Shown piece after piece: positions 52,041-60,736 of a DNA stretch of 64,000 nucleotides. The notes under the pieces were generated by a model. That model saw nothing but the letters and a program-made list of their open reading frames with translations. It searched no databases and was not told the DNA's origin. The translations under genes were made by a program, and so were the position numbers. Each line of letters starts with the position of its first letter. Position 1 is the first letter of the stretch. This DNA is from Bradyrhizobium sp. CIAT3101. GTDB lineage: Bacteria > Pseudomonadota > Alphaproteobacteria > Rhizobiales > Xanthobacteraceae. The stretch spans positions 2,935,001 to 2,999,000 of the forward strand of contig NZ_CP121634.1 of the NCBI RefSeq assembly GCF_029714945.1. The letters run 5' to 3'.

Positions 52041-54731
52041 ATGTCGACTTATCGCCTGAAAAACCTGTTGTCGCCACGGTCGGTTGCGCTGGTCGGCGCA
52101 AGTTCCCGCCCGGTCTCCGTTGGACGCGCTGTCCTGGAGAACATTCGCAAGGCGGAATTCAAGGGGCAGTTTGGCCTGGTGAACCCACGCCATGCCGAGA
52201 TCGGCGGCGTCGCGACGGTGAGCCGCCTGGACCGGCTGCCCTTCGTACCTGAGCTCGTCGTCATCACCGCGCCGGCGCGAGAGATCCCTGACATCATCGA
52301 CCAGGCCGGTCGGCGCGGTTCGGCCGGCGCCCTGATCGTCTCGGCGGGACTCGGTCATGGACCGGGATCGCTTCAGGAGGCCGCCATCGCGGCTGCCCGC
52401 AAATACGGCATGCGGCTGATCGGCCCCAACTGCCTCGGCATCATGATGCCTGGCGCAAATCTGAATGCGAGTTTCGCCGCGCACATGCCGCGGGCTGGAA
52501 ATCTCGCGCTGATCTCGCAATCGGGGGCGATTGCGGCCGGCATGGTGGATTGGGCTGCGCAGCGCGGCGTCGGCTTCTCCGGCATCGTTACGATCGGCGA
52601 TCAGATCGACGTCGACATCGCTGATTTGCTCGACCATTTCGCGATGGACCACAAGACCCGTGCCATTCTGCTCTACATCGAGGCCATCAAGGACGCGCGA
52701 AAATTCATGTCGGCGGCGCGCGCTGCGGCGCGCGTGAAGCCGGTCGTCGTGGTGAAATCCGGGCGCATGGCGCATGGCGCGAAGGCTGCGGCCACGCATA
52801 CGGGCGCGCTCGCAGGTGCCGACGCCGTCTACGATGCGGCCTTCCGGCGCGCCGGCGTCCTCCGGGTATCCGATCTGCGCGAACTGTTCGATTGTGCCGA
52901 GACGCTCGGCCGGATCGGATCGCCGGCGGGAAAGCGCCTCGCTATCCTGACCAATGGTGGCGGCATTGGTGTCCTGGCGGTCGACCGGCTCGCGGATCTC
53001 GGCGGAATTCCCGCGCCCATGACACCCGATACGCGCGGGAAGCTCGACGCGGTGCTGCCGTCGACCTGGTCCGGCGCCAATCCCGTCGATATCGTCGGCG
53101 ACGCCGATGCGGCGCGCTATGCCGCTGCGCTGGAGGTGCTGGTCGACGATCCCGGCAATGACGCAATTCTCGTGCTCAACGTGCAGACCGCGATCGCATC
53201 GGCCGCCGAGATCGCGACGACCGTGACTGAACTCGTCCTCAAGTATCGCGCGAAGCATCGTAGTTGGGCCAAGCCCGTGCTCGCCGCCTGGGTCGGTGCC
53301 GATCAGGACATCATTGCAAAGCTGTCCGCCGCTGGCATTCCGAACTATCCGACCGAAGACGACGCGGTGCGTGGCTTCATGCATATGGTCCGGCATCGCG
53401 AGGTCGTGGACGAGCTAAGCCAGGTTCCGCCGGCGATGCCGGACACCTTCGTGCCGGATGTCGCGGCTGCCAAGCAGATCGTCACGACGGCCATCGCTGA
53501 CGGGCGCAAATGGCTCGATCCCGTCGAGATCAAGCATCTGCTTGGCTGCTATGACGTCGCAATGGTGCCGACCTATGCGGCTGCAGATGTCGAGCAGGCG
53601 GTCGCCTGTGCGGATCAGATATTCGCCCAAGGCGCCACCGTCGTGCTCAAGATCATGTCGCGCGACATTGTGCACAAGTCCGACGTCGGCGGTGTCGTGC
53701 TCAATCTGACCAATCCGGGTGTGGTACGCGCGGCCGCCGCCGGCATTCTCGCGCGGGCGAGGAAGCTGCGTCCTGAAGCCCGTATTGATGGCCTCATCGT
53801 CCAGGCAATGGTCGTCAAGGCGAAGGCGCGTGAGTTGATTCTTGGCCTCGCTGACGATCCAACGTTCGGCACCGTCGTCGTGTTCGGCCGGGGCGGCACC
53901 GCGGTGGAGATCATCAACGACAAGGCCCTGGCGCTGCCGCCGCTCGACCTCCAGCTCGCCCGCGACCTGATCGAGCGCACGCGCGTGTCGCGATTGTTGC
54001 CCGCCTACCGGGACGTGCCGGCGGTCAAGCAGGACGCCGTCGCGCTGGTACTGGTCAAGCTGGCGCAGATGGCGACCGACATCCCCGAAATCCGCGAGCT
54101 CGATATCAATCCGTTGCTCGCGGATGAGACCGGTGCGACGGCGGTCGACGCCCGCGTCGCGGTGGGGCCGCCACAGCGGAAGTTTGCGGGCTCCGGCCCC
54201 GCCAACTTCGCCGTCCGCGCCTATCCTTCGCAATGGGAGCGCCGGCTCGCGCTCAAGGACGGCTGGCGTATCTTCGTGCGGCCCCTGCGGCCCGAAGACG
54301 AGCCGACCATCCACGAATTCCTGCGTCACGTCACGCCTGAGGATCTCCGCTTGCGCTTCTTCGCGCCGATGAAGGAGTTCACCCATGAATTCATCGCGCG
54401 CCTGACCCAGCTCGACTATGCCCGTGCCATGGCCTTCATCGCGTTTGACGAGAACAGCGAGATGGTCGGCGTGGTGCGGCTTCACTCGGATTCGATCTAC
54501 GAGAGCGGCGAATATGCGATCCTGCTGCGCTCCGACCTCAAGGGCAGAGGGCTCGGCTGGGCCCTGATGCAGCTGATCATCGACTACGCCAGGTCGGAAG
54601 GGCTCAAGACCATCTCTGGCGACGTGCTCAAGGAGAACGTCGTGATGCTGGAGATGTGCCGGCAGCTCGGTTTTGAGATCAAGCCCGATCCGACGGAACC
54701 TGATATCTGCGACGTCCGCCTGAAACTCTGA
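52041..54731 (+). CDS. ADP-forming acyl-CoA synthetase-like protein with GNAT domain (Pat-type)
   Basis: An 896-residue protein. CoA-binding domain (LLSPRSVALVGASSRPVSVG), ligase-like domains (LIGPNCLGIMMPGANLNASF; LALISQSGAIAAGMVDWAAQ), an ATP-grasp region (ATVVLKIMSRDIVHKSDVGG; MVVKAKARELILGLADDPTF) and a C-terminal GNAT domain (LLRSDLKGRGLGWALMQLII). Pat proteins acetylate lysines of acyl-CoA synthetases and other proteins. Residue His253 in AATHTGALAG matches the phospho-histidine of active NDP-forming synthetases, so this copy may still be a synthetase. ATG 52041 is the shortest likely start; 52029 is also open. Confidence 0.83.
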   Translation: MSTYRLKNLLSPRSVALVGASSRPVSVGRAVLENIRKAEFKGQFGLVNPRHAEIGGVATVSRLDRLPFVPELVVITAPAREIPDIIDQAGRRGSAGALIVSAGLGHGPGSLQEAAIAAARKYGMRLIGPNCLGIMMPGANLNASFAAHMPRAGNLALISQSGAIAAGMVDWAAQRGVGFSGIVTIGDQIDVDIADLLDHFAMDHKTRAILLYIEAIKDARKFMSAARAAARVKPVVVVKSGRMAHGAKAAATHTGALAGADAVYDAAFRRAGVLRVSDLRELFDCAETLGRIGSPAGKRLAILTNGGGIGVLAVDRLADLGGIPAPMTPDTRGKLDAVLPSTWSGANPVDIVGDADAARYAAALEVLVDDPGNDAILVLNVQTAIASAAEIATTVTELVLKYRAKHRSWAKPVLAAWVGADQDIIAKLSAAGIPNYPTEDDAVRGFMHMVRHREVVDELSQVPPAMPDTFVPDVAAAKQIVTTAIADGRKWLDPVEIKHLLGCYDVAMVPTYAAADVEQAVACADQIFAQGATVVLKIMSRDIVHKSDVGGVVLNLTNPGVVRAAAAGILARARKLRPEARIDGLIVQAMVVKAKARELILGLADDPTFGTVVVFGRGGTAVEIINDKALALPPLDLQLARDLIERTRVSRLLPAYRDVPAVKQDAVALVLVKLAQMATDIPEIRELDINPLLADETGATAVDARVAVGPPQRKFAGSGPANFAVRAYPSQWERRLALKDGWRIFVRPLRPEDEPTIHEFLRHVTPEDLRLRFFAPMKEFTHEFIARLTQLDYARAMAFIAFDENSEMVGVVRLHSDSIYESGEYAILLRSDLKGRGLGWALMQLIIDYARSEGLKTISGDVLKENVVMLEMCRQLGFEIKPDPTEPDICDVRLKL

Positions 54732-54742
54732 CGTGCGGCCAG

Positions 54743-55231
54743 CTAAGAGCGTGCTTCGGGCGCTGCATCTGCGGCGGGTTCTCTGGCCGTCTTTCGCATG
54801 TTCTTGACGATGATTGCGATCAGCGGCACCAATACCGGTACGATCGTGCTAAGCGGATGATGGACCGCGCCCGATAATTGAGCCTGAAGCGCCCGGGCTT
54901 CGACCTGGAGAGCCTCGATCGACGTGCCGTGGATTTCATTGGCAAGCTCGATGTCGCGGCCCGAGGGCGGGCGTCCGGCGATGATGAACAGAACCGCCGC
55001 GATGGCGAAATTGATCGCTCCGAGCACCGCCGCCGCGGCGATTGCGCTCCAGATCTGGACGAGGGCGAAATAGGCGGACAACTCCAGCATCAGCAGTCCG
55101 AATGCGGCGATCAGCGCCGCGAAGGCGCGCAGACCAAGCCCGGTCAGCAGATGGTGGAGCCTGATATCCGCGATGATCCTGTCCGTGCGCCACAAGGCGC
55201 GCAGATGCTTGACCACATTCTCCGTATTCAC
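54743..55231 (-). CDS. phage-holin-family-like membrane protein
   Basis: A 162-residue protein with two membrane helices (FAALIAAFGLLMLELSAYFA and AAAAVLGAINFAIAAVLFII), a polar segment and a third hydrophobic stretch at the C-terminus (STIVPVLVPLIAIIVKNM). The layout is that of the YqjE/holin-superfamily-III-like proteins usually encoded with a DUF883 partner, as here. Likely a membrane-stress pair, not a phage holin. It starts 1 base after the DUF883 stop. Confidence 0.7.
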   Translation of the reverse strand: MNTENVVKHLRALWRTDRIIADIRLHHLLTGLGLRAFAALIAAFGLLMLELSAYFALVQIWSAIAAAAVLGAINFAIAAVLFIIAGRPPSGRDIELANEIHGTSIEALQVEARALQAQLSGAVHHPLSTIVPVLVPLIAIIVKNMRKTAREPAADAAPEARS

Positions 55232-55507
55232 CTAGTGCCTCCTCAGCATGAAGCCGACGACCACGCCGAGCGCAAAGGCGGACGCGAGCGAAGCCACTGG
55301 ACGCTCGGCGACGAGATCATGCAGCTGCTCCTGCTCGTCGCCGACGGTTTCGCCGAGTTCGGCCAGCGCGGCCTTGATCTGAGCGGCGAGGGCCTCGGTA
55401 CGATCCTTCGATGTCTCGAACATCCCCTCGCCAGCGGTGTTCAGCAGATTTGTGACGTCGATCTTCAGCGCTTTCAGCTCGTCGCTCATTCTGCCGGTGT
55501 CGAACAT
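55232..55507 (-). CDS. DUF883 (ElaB/YqjD-like) membrane-anchored protein
   Basis: A 91-residue protein with an N-terminal amphipathic helical region (LKALKIDVTNLLNTAGEGMF; LAAQIKAALAELGETVGDEQ) and one C-terminal membrane helix (ASLASAFALGVVVGFMLRRH), the DUF883 pattern. In E. coli such proteins link ribosomes to the membrane in stationary phase. GGAGA precedes ATG 55507. A FixK/FNR-like box lies 52 bases upstream. Confidence 0.75.
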   Translation of the reverse strand: MFDTGRMSDELKALKIDVTNLLNTAGEGMFETSKDRTEALAAQIKAALAELGETVGDEQEQLHDLVAERPVASLASAFALGVVVGFMLRRH

Positions 55508-55558
55508 TGGCGGTCTCCATTCAATGGCGCGAGCCTATGCGGACAAGCCTGACGGCCT

Positions 55559-55572
55559 TTGATTTGGGTCAA
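55559..55572. promoter_or_regulatory. FixK/FNR box upstream of the DUF883 gene
   Basis: TTGATTTGGGTCAA, one base off TTGAT-N4-ATCAA. It lies between the DUF883 gene (minus strand) and the Mla operon (plus strand) and could serve either. Confidence 0.55.
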
Positions 55573-55591
55573 GGGGGCGAGAGTGCGCCTG

Positions 55592-55651
55592 TGTTTGAGG
55601 CAGATCTGTTTGAGACAGGTCTGTTCGAGGCAAGTCTGTTTGAGGCAAGTC
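55592..55651. repeat. four 15-bp tandem repeats upstream of the Mla operon
   Basis: Units TGTTTGAGGCAGATC, TGTTTGAGACAGGTC, TGTTCGAGGCAAGTC and TGTTTGAGGCAAGTC, back to back. They lie 61-120 bases before the mlaE-like start. Fifteen bases is not a full helical turn multiple; they could be a transcription factor array or a slippage product. Confidence 0.8.
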
Positions 55652-55712
55652 AATCGACCCGCTCGTTGCCGGCCTAGAACAGAACCATTGGGGCCGGTCG
55701 TCCCATGAGGAT

Positions 55713-56855
55713 ATGCGCGTGAATTCGGAACCTCTGCTGCTGGCAACCCCGTCGGGTGATGCGCTCGAATTGCGGCCCGAGGGGCCATGGATTGCGGCCA
55801 ACGTCGCAAAGCTTGAAACCCTGTCCCGATCTGTCGGAACGGATGTCGATCGGTCGAGGACCGTGACGCTGGACATGTCCGGCATCAGCGCGCTCGATAC
55901 GCTCGGTGCTTGGATCCTGGAGAAATTGTCGCGCAAGGCTGCATCATCCGGCAGGCCAGCCGAGATCGTCGGTGTGGCCGATCGTTTCAGCGGCCTGCTG
56001 GAGGAAGTGCGCCAGGTCAACCGGCACACGCCGCCGCCAGCGGCCCCGACCAATCCGGTGCTGCTCAGGTTGAACGATCTCGGCAAGGCCACGATCGATG
56101 CCCGCGAAGACGTCACGATTTTTCTGCAAATGCTGGGCGCCTTGTTCATGGCGCTCATCGGCGTCTTGCGCCGGCCGCGCTCGCTACGGCTGACGTCGCT
56201 GGTCTATCAGCTCAACCGGATCGGGTTTCAGGCGATTCCCATCGTCGTGCTGATCACGTTCCTGATCGGCGCCATCATCGCCCAGCAGGGATTCTTTCAT
56301 TTCCGCCGGTTCGGCGCGGAATCCTACACTGTTGACATGGTCGGCATCCTCATCTTGCGCGAGCTCGGCGTGCTGATCGTTGCCATCATGGTCGCGGGGC
56401 GTTCAGGGAGCGCCTATACGGCCGAGCTCGGCTCGATGAAGATGCGCGAGGAGATCGATGCGCTCTCGACCATGGGGCTTGATCCCGTCGAAGTTCTGAT
56501 CCTGCCGCGCGTGGCCGCGCTTGTTATCGCGTTGCCAATTCTCGCCTTCATCGGATCGATTGCCGCGCTCTATGGCGGCGGCCTGGTCGCGCAGTTCTAC
56601 GGCGATATGGGGCCGGCGATCTACGTCGCGCGGCTGCACGAGGCCATTTCCGTCACCCATTTCGAGGTCGGCATCCTGAAGGCGCCGTTCATGGCGCTGG
56701 TGATCGGTATCGTCGCCTGCAGCGAGGGATTGCGCGTGAAGGGCAGCGCAGAGTCGCTCGGTCGGCAGACGACGACGTCGGTGGTCAAGTCGATCTTCCT
56801 GGTGATCGTGCTGGACGGCTTGTTCGCGATCTTCTTTGCTTCGATCGGGATGTGA
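55713..56855 (+). CDS. MlaE-type lipid transport permease with N-terminal STAS domain
   Basis: A 380-residue inner-membrane protein. Residues 1-110 are a STAS-like domain (SRTVTLDMSGISALDTLGAW), the role MlaB plays as a separate protein in E. coli. The rest is MlaE: VYQLNRIGFQAIPIVVLITF, IIAQQGFFHFRRFGAES, RSGSAYTAELGSMKMREEID, LSTMGLDPVEVLILPRVAAL. It forms the membrane part of the system that moves phospholipids between inner and outer membranes. It overlaps the ATPase gene. Confidence 0.88.
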   Translation: MRVNSEPLLLATPSGDALELRPEGPWIAANVAKLETLSRSVGTDVDRSRTVTLDMSGISALDTLGAWILEKLSRKAASSGRPAEIVGVADRFSGLLEEVRQVNRHTPPPAAPTNPVLLRLNDLGKATIDAREDVTIFLQMLGALFMALIGVLRRPRSLRLTSLVYQLNRIGFQAIPIVVLITFLIGAIIAQQGFFHFRRFGAESYTVDMVGILILRELGVLIVAIMVAGRSGSAYTAELGSMKMREEIDALSTMGLDPVEVLILPRVAALVIALPILAFIGSIAALYGGGLVAQFYGDMGPAIYVARLHEAISVTHFEVGILKAPFMALVIGIVACSEGLRVKGSAESLGRQTTTSVVKSIFLVIVLDGLFAIFFASIGM

Positions 56856-57628
56856 CGATGCCCGAGCCTCAGGATGAGTTCGCGATCCGCGTCCATGACC
56901 TCGTGGTCGGCTTCGGTCGCCAGACCGTGCTCGATCATTTGTCTCTCGACGTCCGCCGTGGCGAGATCCTCGGGCTGGTGGGGGCGTCCGGAGGCGGCAA
57001 GTCGGTGCTGATGCGCACTGTCATCGGCCTCATCTCGCGTCGCAGCGGGACTATCGAAGTTATGGGACGGCCGATTGATGGCGCGCAGGACCGCAGCCGG
57101 GCAGCGACCTGGGGCATCCTGTTCCAGCAGGGCGCGCTGTTCTCCTCGCTGACGGTCCGGCAGAATGTGCAATTTCCGCTCCGCGAAAATCTCGCGCTGT
57201 CACAGGAACTGATGGACGAGATCGCGACGGCCAAGCTCGAGATGGTTGGGCTGCGGGCGCAGGACGGCGACAAATATCCGTCAGAACTGTCCGGCGGCAT
57301 GACCAAGCGCGTGGCGCTGGCACGCGCGCTCGCGCTCGATCCGCCGATCCTCTTCCTCGACGAGCCGACATCGGGTCTCGATCCGATCGCAGCTGGCGAT
57401 TTCGATGCGCTGATCCGGACCCTGCAAAAGACCCTGGGGCTCACCGTCTTCATGGTGACCCATGATCTCGCGAGCCTCACGACGGTCTGCGACCGCGTCG
57501 CCGCACTTGCCGACGGCAAGATCGTGGCGATCGGCCCGATGCGCGAATTGCTGCAATCCGAGCATCCTTGGGTGCGGGCCTATTTCCACGGCAAACGCTC
57601 GCAGATGCTTCACCACGAGATGAGATGA
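56852..57628 (+). CDS. MlaF-type ABC ATPase
   Basis: A 258-residue ATPase (GTG 56852; ATG 56858 also fits): Walker A GASGGGKSVLMR, TWGILFQQGALFSSLTVRQN (the Mla-style Q-loop), LSGGMTKRVALARALALDPP, ILFLDEPTSGLDPIAAG, VFMVTHDLASLTTVCDR. It drives the Mla permease encoded upstream, with start and stop overlapping. Confidence 0.88.
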   Translation: MTMPEPQDEFAIRVHDLVVGFGRQTVLDHLSLDVRRGEILGLVGASGGGKSVLMRTVIGLISRRSGTIEVMGRPIDGAQDRSRAATWGILFQQGALFSSLTVRQNVQFPLRENLALSQELMDEIATAKLEMVGLRAQDGDKYPSELSGGMTKRVALARALALDPPILFLDEPTSGLDPIAAGDFDALIRTLQKTLGLTVFMVTHDLASLTTVCDRVAALADGKIVAIGPMRELLQSEHPWVRAYFHGKRSQMLHHEMR

Positions 57629-57631
57629 GAC

Positions 57632-58735
57632 ATGGAAACGCGCGCTCCCTACGTGCTGATCGGCAGCTTCGTGCTGGCCGCGATCGTCGCGGTGTTTGGC
57701 TTCGTCTATTGGCTGAACAACAGCGGCGGCGTCGGCCCACGGACGAATTACCACGTGCAGTTCCAGGGGCCGGTGCCGGGTCTTCTGGTCGGGGCCGGTG
57801 TGCTGTTCAACGGCATCCGTGTCGGTGAGGTGACCCAACTCGGCCTGGCGCCTGACAATCCTCGCTTCGTCAACGCGACGATCTCGGTCGCATCGGCAAC
57901 GCCGGTGCACACCGACACCAAGGTCGGGCTCGATTTCCAGGGGCTGACCGGCGTGCCGGTGGTGACGCTGGAGGGGGGCACGATCCTCGCCAAATCCGGC
58001 GAGCCGCGGATCCTGATCGCCGAGGCCGGCGCAGGCCAGAGCATGACGCAGGCGGCGCGCGATGCCTTGCGGCGCGTCGACACCGTGCTGGAGGACAATT
58101 CCGGTCCACTGAAGGATACTATCGCCAATTTCAAGACATTCTCCGACGGCCTGGCGCGCAACACCGGCAAGCTTGACGGCATTTTGGCGGGCCTCGAAAA
58201 GATGACCGGTGGCGGTACACCGGCGCAGAAGATCACCTATGATCTCCGCGCGCCGCAAAATCTTGGGCCGGCCGGCAAGACGCTCTCGGCGTCGCTGGCC
58301 ATTCCCGAGCCGACCGCTGTCGCGATGCTGCAGACGCAGCGCATGCTGTTCGCACCGGTTGGCGACAACCAGGGCTTTGCCGACTTCATGTGGGCCGACA
58401 GCATTCCGAAGCTGGTGCAGGCGCGGTTGATCGACAGCTTCGAGAATTACGACATCGCGCATGCGCCGCTGCGGACGACCGACCTGGGGCAAGCGGACTA
58501 CCAGCTCCTGATCGACATCCGGCGCTTCCGGATCACGACGGAGGGCGAGACCCGGGTCGAGATCGGACTGTCGGCGCGGATCGTCGACAAGGCCGGCAAG
58601 GTCATCGCCTCACGCCTCGTTGAAACCAGCGAGAAGCTCGACAAGGTCGAGCCTGCTGCAGCGGTTGCGGCGTTCGACGCGGCCTTTGCCCGCATCGCCA
58701 AGGAGCTGATTGGCTGGACGGTGCAGGCGGTCTGA
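57632..58735 (+). CDS. MlaD-type MCE protein fused to a PqiC-like auxiliary domain
   Basis: A 367-residue inner-membrane-anchored periplasmic protein. One N-terminal helix (LIGSFVLAAIVAVFGFVYWL), then an MCE domain (NYHVQFQGPVPGLLVGAGVL; FNGIRVGEVTQLGLAP; GLDFQGLTGVPVVTLEG). After a helical linker, residues 200-367 match the ABC transport auxiliary (PqiC/DUF330) domain: SASLAIPEPTAVAMLQTQRM, DFMWADSIPKLVQARLIDSF, ADYQLLIDIRRFRI. The auxiliary part is normally a separate outer-membrane lipoprotein; fusion would tether it to the MCE hexamer. Confidence 0.82.
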   Translation: METRAPYVLIGSFVLAAIVAVFGFVYWLNNSGGVGPRTNYHVQFQGPVPGLLVGAGVLFNGIRVGEVTQLGLAPDNPRFVNATISVASATPVHTDTKVGLDFQGLTGVPVVTLEGGTILAKSGEPRILIAEAGAGQSMTQAARDALRRVDTVLEDNSGPLKDTIANFKTFSDGLARNTGKLDGILAGLEKMTGGGTPAQKITYDLRAPQNLGPAGKTLSASLAIPEPTAVAMLQTQRMLFAPVGDNQGFADFMWADSIPKLVQARLIDSFENYDIAHAPLRTTDLGQADYQLLIDIRRFRITTEGETRVEIGLSARIVDKAGKVIASRLVETSEKLDKVEPAAAVAAFDAAFARIAKELIGWTVQAV

Positions 58736-58744
58736 CACTCGAAA

Positions 58745-58758
58745 TTGATCTGGGTCAA
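58745..58758. promoter_or_regulatory. FixK/FNR box upstream of the Fnr-type regulator
   Basis: TTGATCTGGGTCAA, one base off TTGAT-N4-ATCAA, 24 bases before ATG 58783. At this distance it could act as autorepression, or as activation if the start is ATG 58807. Confidence 0.55.
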
Positions 58759-58782
58759 TCGACTTTGGCGCAGTGCAGTAAA

Positions 58783-59520
58783 ATGCAGCCGGCGCTTGAA
58801 CGATGGATGAGGACTTCCGTGGTGAGGATCGAGCCGAATGGTCATTTTTGCAGCGATTGCGCGGTTCGCGGCTTCGCGGTTTGTTCGTCGCTGGACCCGG
58901 CCGAGCTGAGGGAGTTCGAGCATCTCGGGCGTCGCGTTCATTTCGTCGCGGGAGAGACCGTGTTCTCCGAGGAGGACATCACGACCTCGTTCTACAATCT
59001 GCTCGAAGGCGTCATGCGGCTCTACAAGTTGCTGCCTGACGGCAGGCGGCAGATCGTGGGTTTTGCGCTGCCCGGTGATTTCCTGGGGATGAATATATCC
59101 GGGCGCCACAATTTCTCGGCTGATGCGATTGGGGCGGTGACTGTGTGCCAGTTCGCCAAGGGGCCGTTCGGTCGCTTCATCGAGGACCGGCCGCATCTGC
59201 TCAGGCGAATCAACGAGCTGGCGATCCGTGAGCTGAGCCAGGCGCGCGACCATATGATCCTGCTCGGCCGTCGCTCCGCGGAGGAGAAGGTTGCGACGTT
59301 TCTGCTTGGCTGGCGCGAGCGGCTGGTTTCGCTCAAGGGATCGTCGCGTACTGTCCCGCTTCCGATGAGCCGGCAGGACATAGCCGATTATCTCGGTCTG
59401 ACCATTGAGACCGTCAGCCGCACCTTCACCAAACTGGAACGGCATGGAGCGATCGAGATCCTCCATGGCGGAATCAGCCTGCGCGATCCCGCACGCGTCG
59501 AGGCGTTGGCTGCGGCCTAA
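58783..59520 (+). CDS. Fnr/FixK1-type oxygen-sensing regulator
   Basis: A 245-residue Crp/Fnr protein with a complete iron-sulfur ligand set: Cys23, Cys26 and Cys34 (C-x2-C-x7-C in HFCSDCAVRGFAVCSS) and Cys122 (VTVCQF). Such a cluster is oxygen-labile. The cAMP-like domain reads GETVFSEEDITTSFYNLLEG. The HTH is MSRQDIADYLGLTIETVSRT, with the E-x-x-SR motif for TTGAT half-sites. Four FNR-like boxes lie within 16 kb to the left. It is likely to run a local low-oxygen regulon; FixK1 is the closest named relative I recall. Confidence 0.85.
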   Translation: MQPALERWMRTSVVRIEPNGHFCSDCAVRGFAVCSSLDPAELREFEHLGRRVHFVAGETVFSEEDITTSFYNLLEGVMRLYKLLPDGRRQIVGFALPGDFLGMNISGRHNFSADAIGAVTVCQFAKGPFGRFIEDRPHLLRRINELAIRELSQARDHMILLGRRSAEEKVATFLLGWRERLVSLKGSSRTVPLPMSRQDIADYLGLTIETVSRTFTKLERHGAIEILHGGISLRDPARVEALAAA

Positions 59521-59550
59521 GTCCCAGCCCAGCCCGACCCCGGCCCATTT

Positions 59551-59564
59551 TTGATTCCGATCAA
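59551..59564. promoter_or_regulatory. perfect FixK/FNR box
   Basis: TTGATTCCGATCAA, an exact TTGAT-N4-ATCAA site, 52 bases before the small membrane protein gene at 59617. Confidence 0.65.
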
Positions 59565-59616
59565 TGACGCCGGTCGCGCGTCGCGAATAATGGCCGGAAC
59601 AAGGTGGGAGGGTGCG

Positions 59617-59751
59617 ATGCCGATTGACGCATTGCTGGTAATCATTGCCGTCGTGGCGATCTTTGTGACATTCGCAGCCGCGCTGGCTTGGGCGGATCGA
59701 CAAACCAGCGCGGGCCGGCTCGATTCGGACACGCAGCGCCGAAGCTCCTGA
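59617..59751 (+). CDS. 44-residue membrane protein under an FNR box
   Basis: Short frame MPIDALLVIIAVVAIFVTFA, then ALAWADRQTSAGRL and a polar tail: one membrane helix. GTGGGAGGG lies before ATG 59617 and a perfect FixK/FNR box is at 59551-59564, making a real, oxygen-controlled small protein likely. It may be a small subunit or adaptor of a respiratory complex; that is a guess. Confidence 0.6.
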   Translation: MPIDALLVIIAVVAIFVTFAAALAWADRQTSAGRLDSDTQRRSS

Positions 59752-59997
59752 GATCATTGTCGCATTTTGACGCGACAGCCGGTAAGTTTGGTTGGCAGGC
59801 CCAACTGTAGCTTGCCGTCCATGCAACTCTGCATGGCGTGAAAAGTATCGACGCACCCTGCGGGTGCGATTTCGCAGCACGAACGCGGCACTTTAGCGGC
59901 ATTTGCCTCAAACTGTGTCCGTGCTTTCCGGTTGAAAAGCCTGCTAACGTTGACTACGCAGGAACTGCAAGTGCCTCGCAGTCTTAGGAGTCCCGGC

Positions 59998-60726
59998 GTG
60001 CCTCAGGACAAGACCGGCGACCCCCGGCAGCCGTCGGGTAACAAACTGTCGGTTCTGCGCAAGCATCCGATCTTCGCAGATCTGGATCCGGACGCGCTCG
60101 ATCAGCTCTGCCGCTATGCCAAACACACCACGGTCAAGCGTGGCGCGACGATCGCTGCCAAGGGTGACCCCGGCAATAATCTGTTCGCGGTGATCTCCGG
60201 AACAGTGAAGATTTCCTCTTCATCGCCGGACGGACGGAACGCCATTCTCAATCTGATCGGTCCCGGGGAAATCTTCGGCGAGATCGCTGTGCTTGATGGT
60301 GCACCGCGGTCGGCGGATGCGACCGCCAACACCAATTGCGAGCTCTACATCATCGACCGCCGCGACTTCCTGCCGTTCGTGAAGAGTCAGCCGGCGCTGG
60401 CGATGAAATTCATCGAACTGCTCTGCGCGCGGCTACGCTGGACCAGCCAGCAGGTCGAGCAGGTGATCTTGCAAAATCTGCCGGGCCGGTTGGCGAGCGC
60501 GCTGCTCGGCCTCACCGAGGAGCGCAAGCTCGACTCCGGCAGTGGCACGCTCGCGATCACCCAGCAGGAGATCAGCGAGATGGTGGGCATGACTCGCGAG
60601 AGCATCAACAAGCAATTGCGCGCCTGGGCCGGACGGAGTTGGGTGCGCCTCGAGCATGGCGCGATCGTCGTGCTCGATACCGATGCGCTGCGCGAGCTTG
60701 CCGAAAGCGGCCTCGACGGCGAGTGA
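59998..60726 (+). CDS. Crp-family transcriptional regulator
   Basis: A 242-residue Crp/Fnr protein without the cysteine cluster. Sensor domain: LRKHPIFADLDPDALDQLCR, IAAKGDPGNNLFAVISGTVK, LIGPGEIFGEIAVLDGAPRS (Crp-like phosphate-binding cassette region). HTH: ITQQEISEMVGMTRESINKQ. GTG 59998 is chosen because AGGAG lies 8 bases upstream; a TTG at 59932 would add 22 residues. Ligand unknown; cAMP or another nucleotide possible. Confidence 0.82.
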   Translation: MPQDKTGDPRQPSGNKLSVLRKHPIFADLDPDALDQLCRYAKHTTVKRGATIAAKGDPGNNLFAVISGTVKISSSSPDGRNAILNLIGPGEIFGEIAVLDGAPRSADATANTNCELYIIDRRDFLPFVKSQPALAMKFIELLCARLRWTSQQVEQVILQNLPGRLASALLGLTEERKLDSGSGTLAITQQEISEMVGMTRESINKQLRAWAGRSWVRLEHGAIVVLDTDALRELAESGLDGE

Positions 60727-60736
60727 TCGCGTTTAC

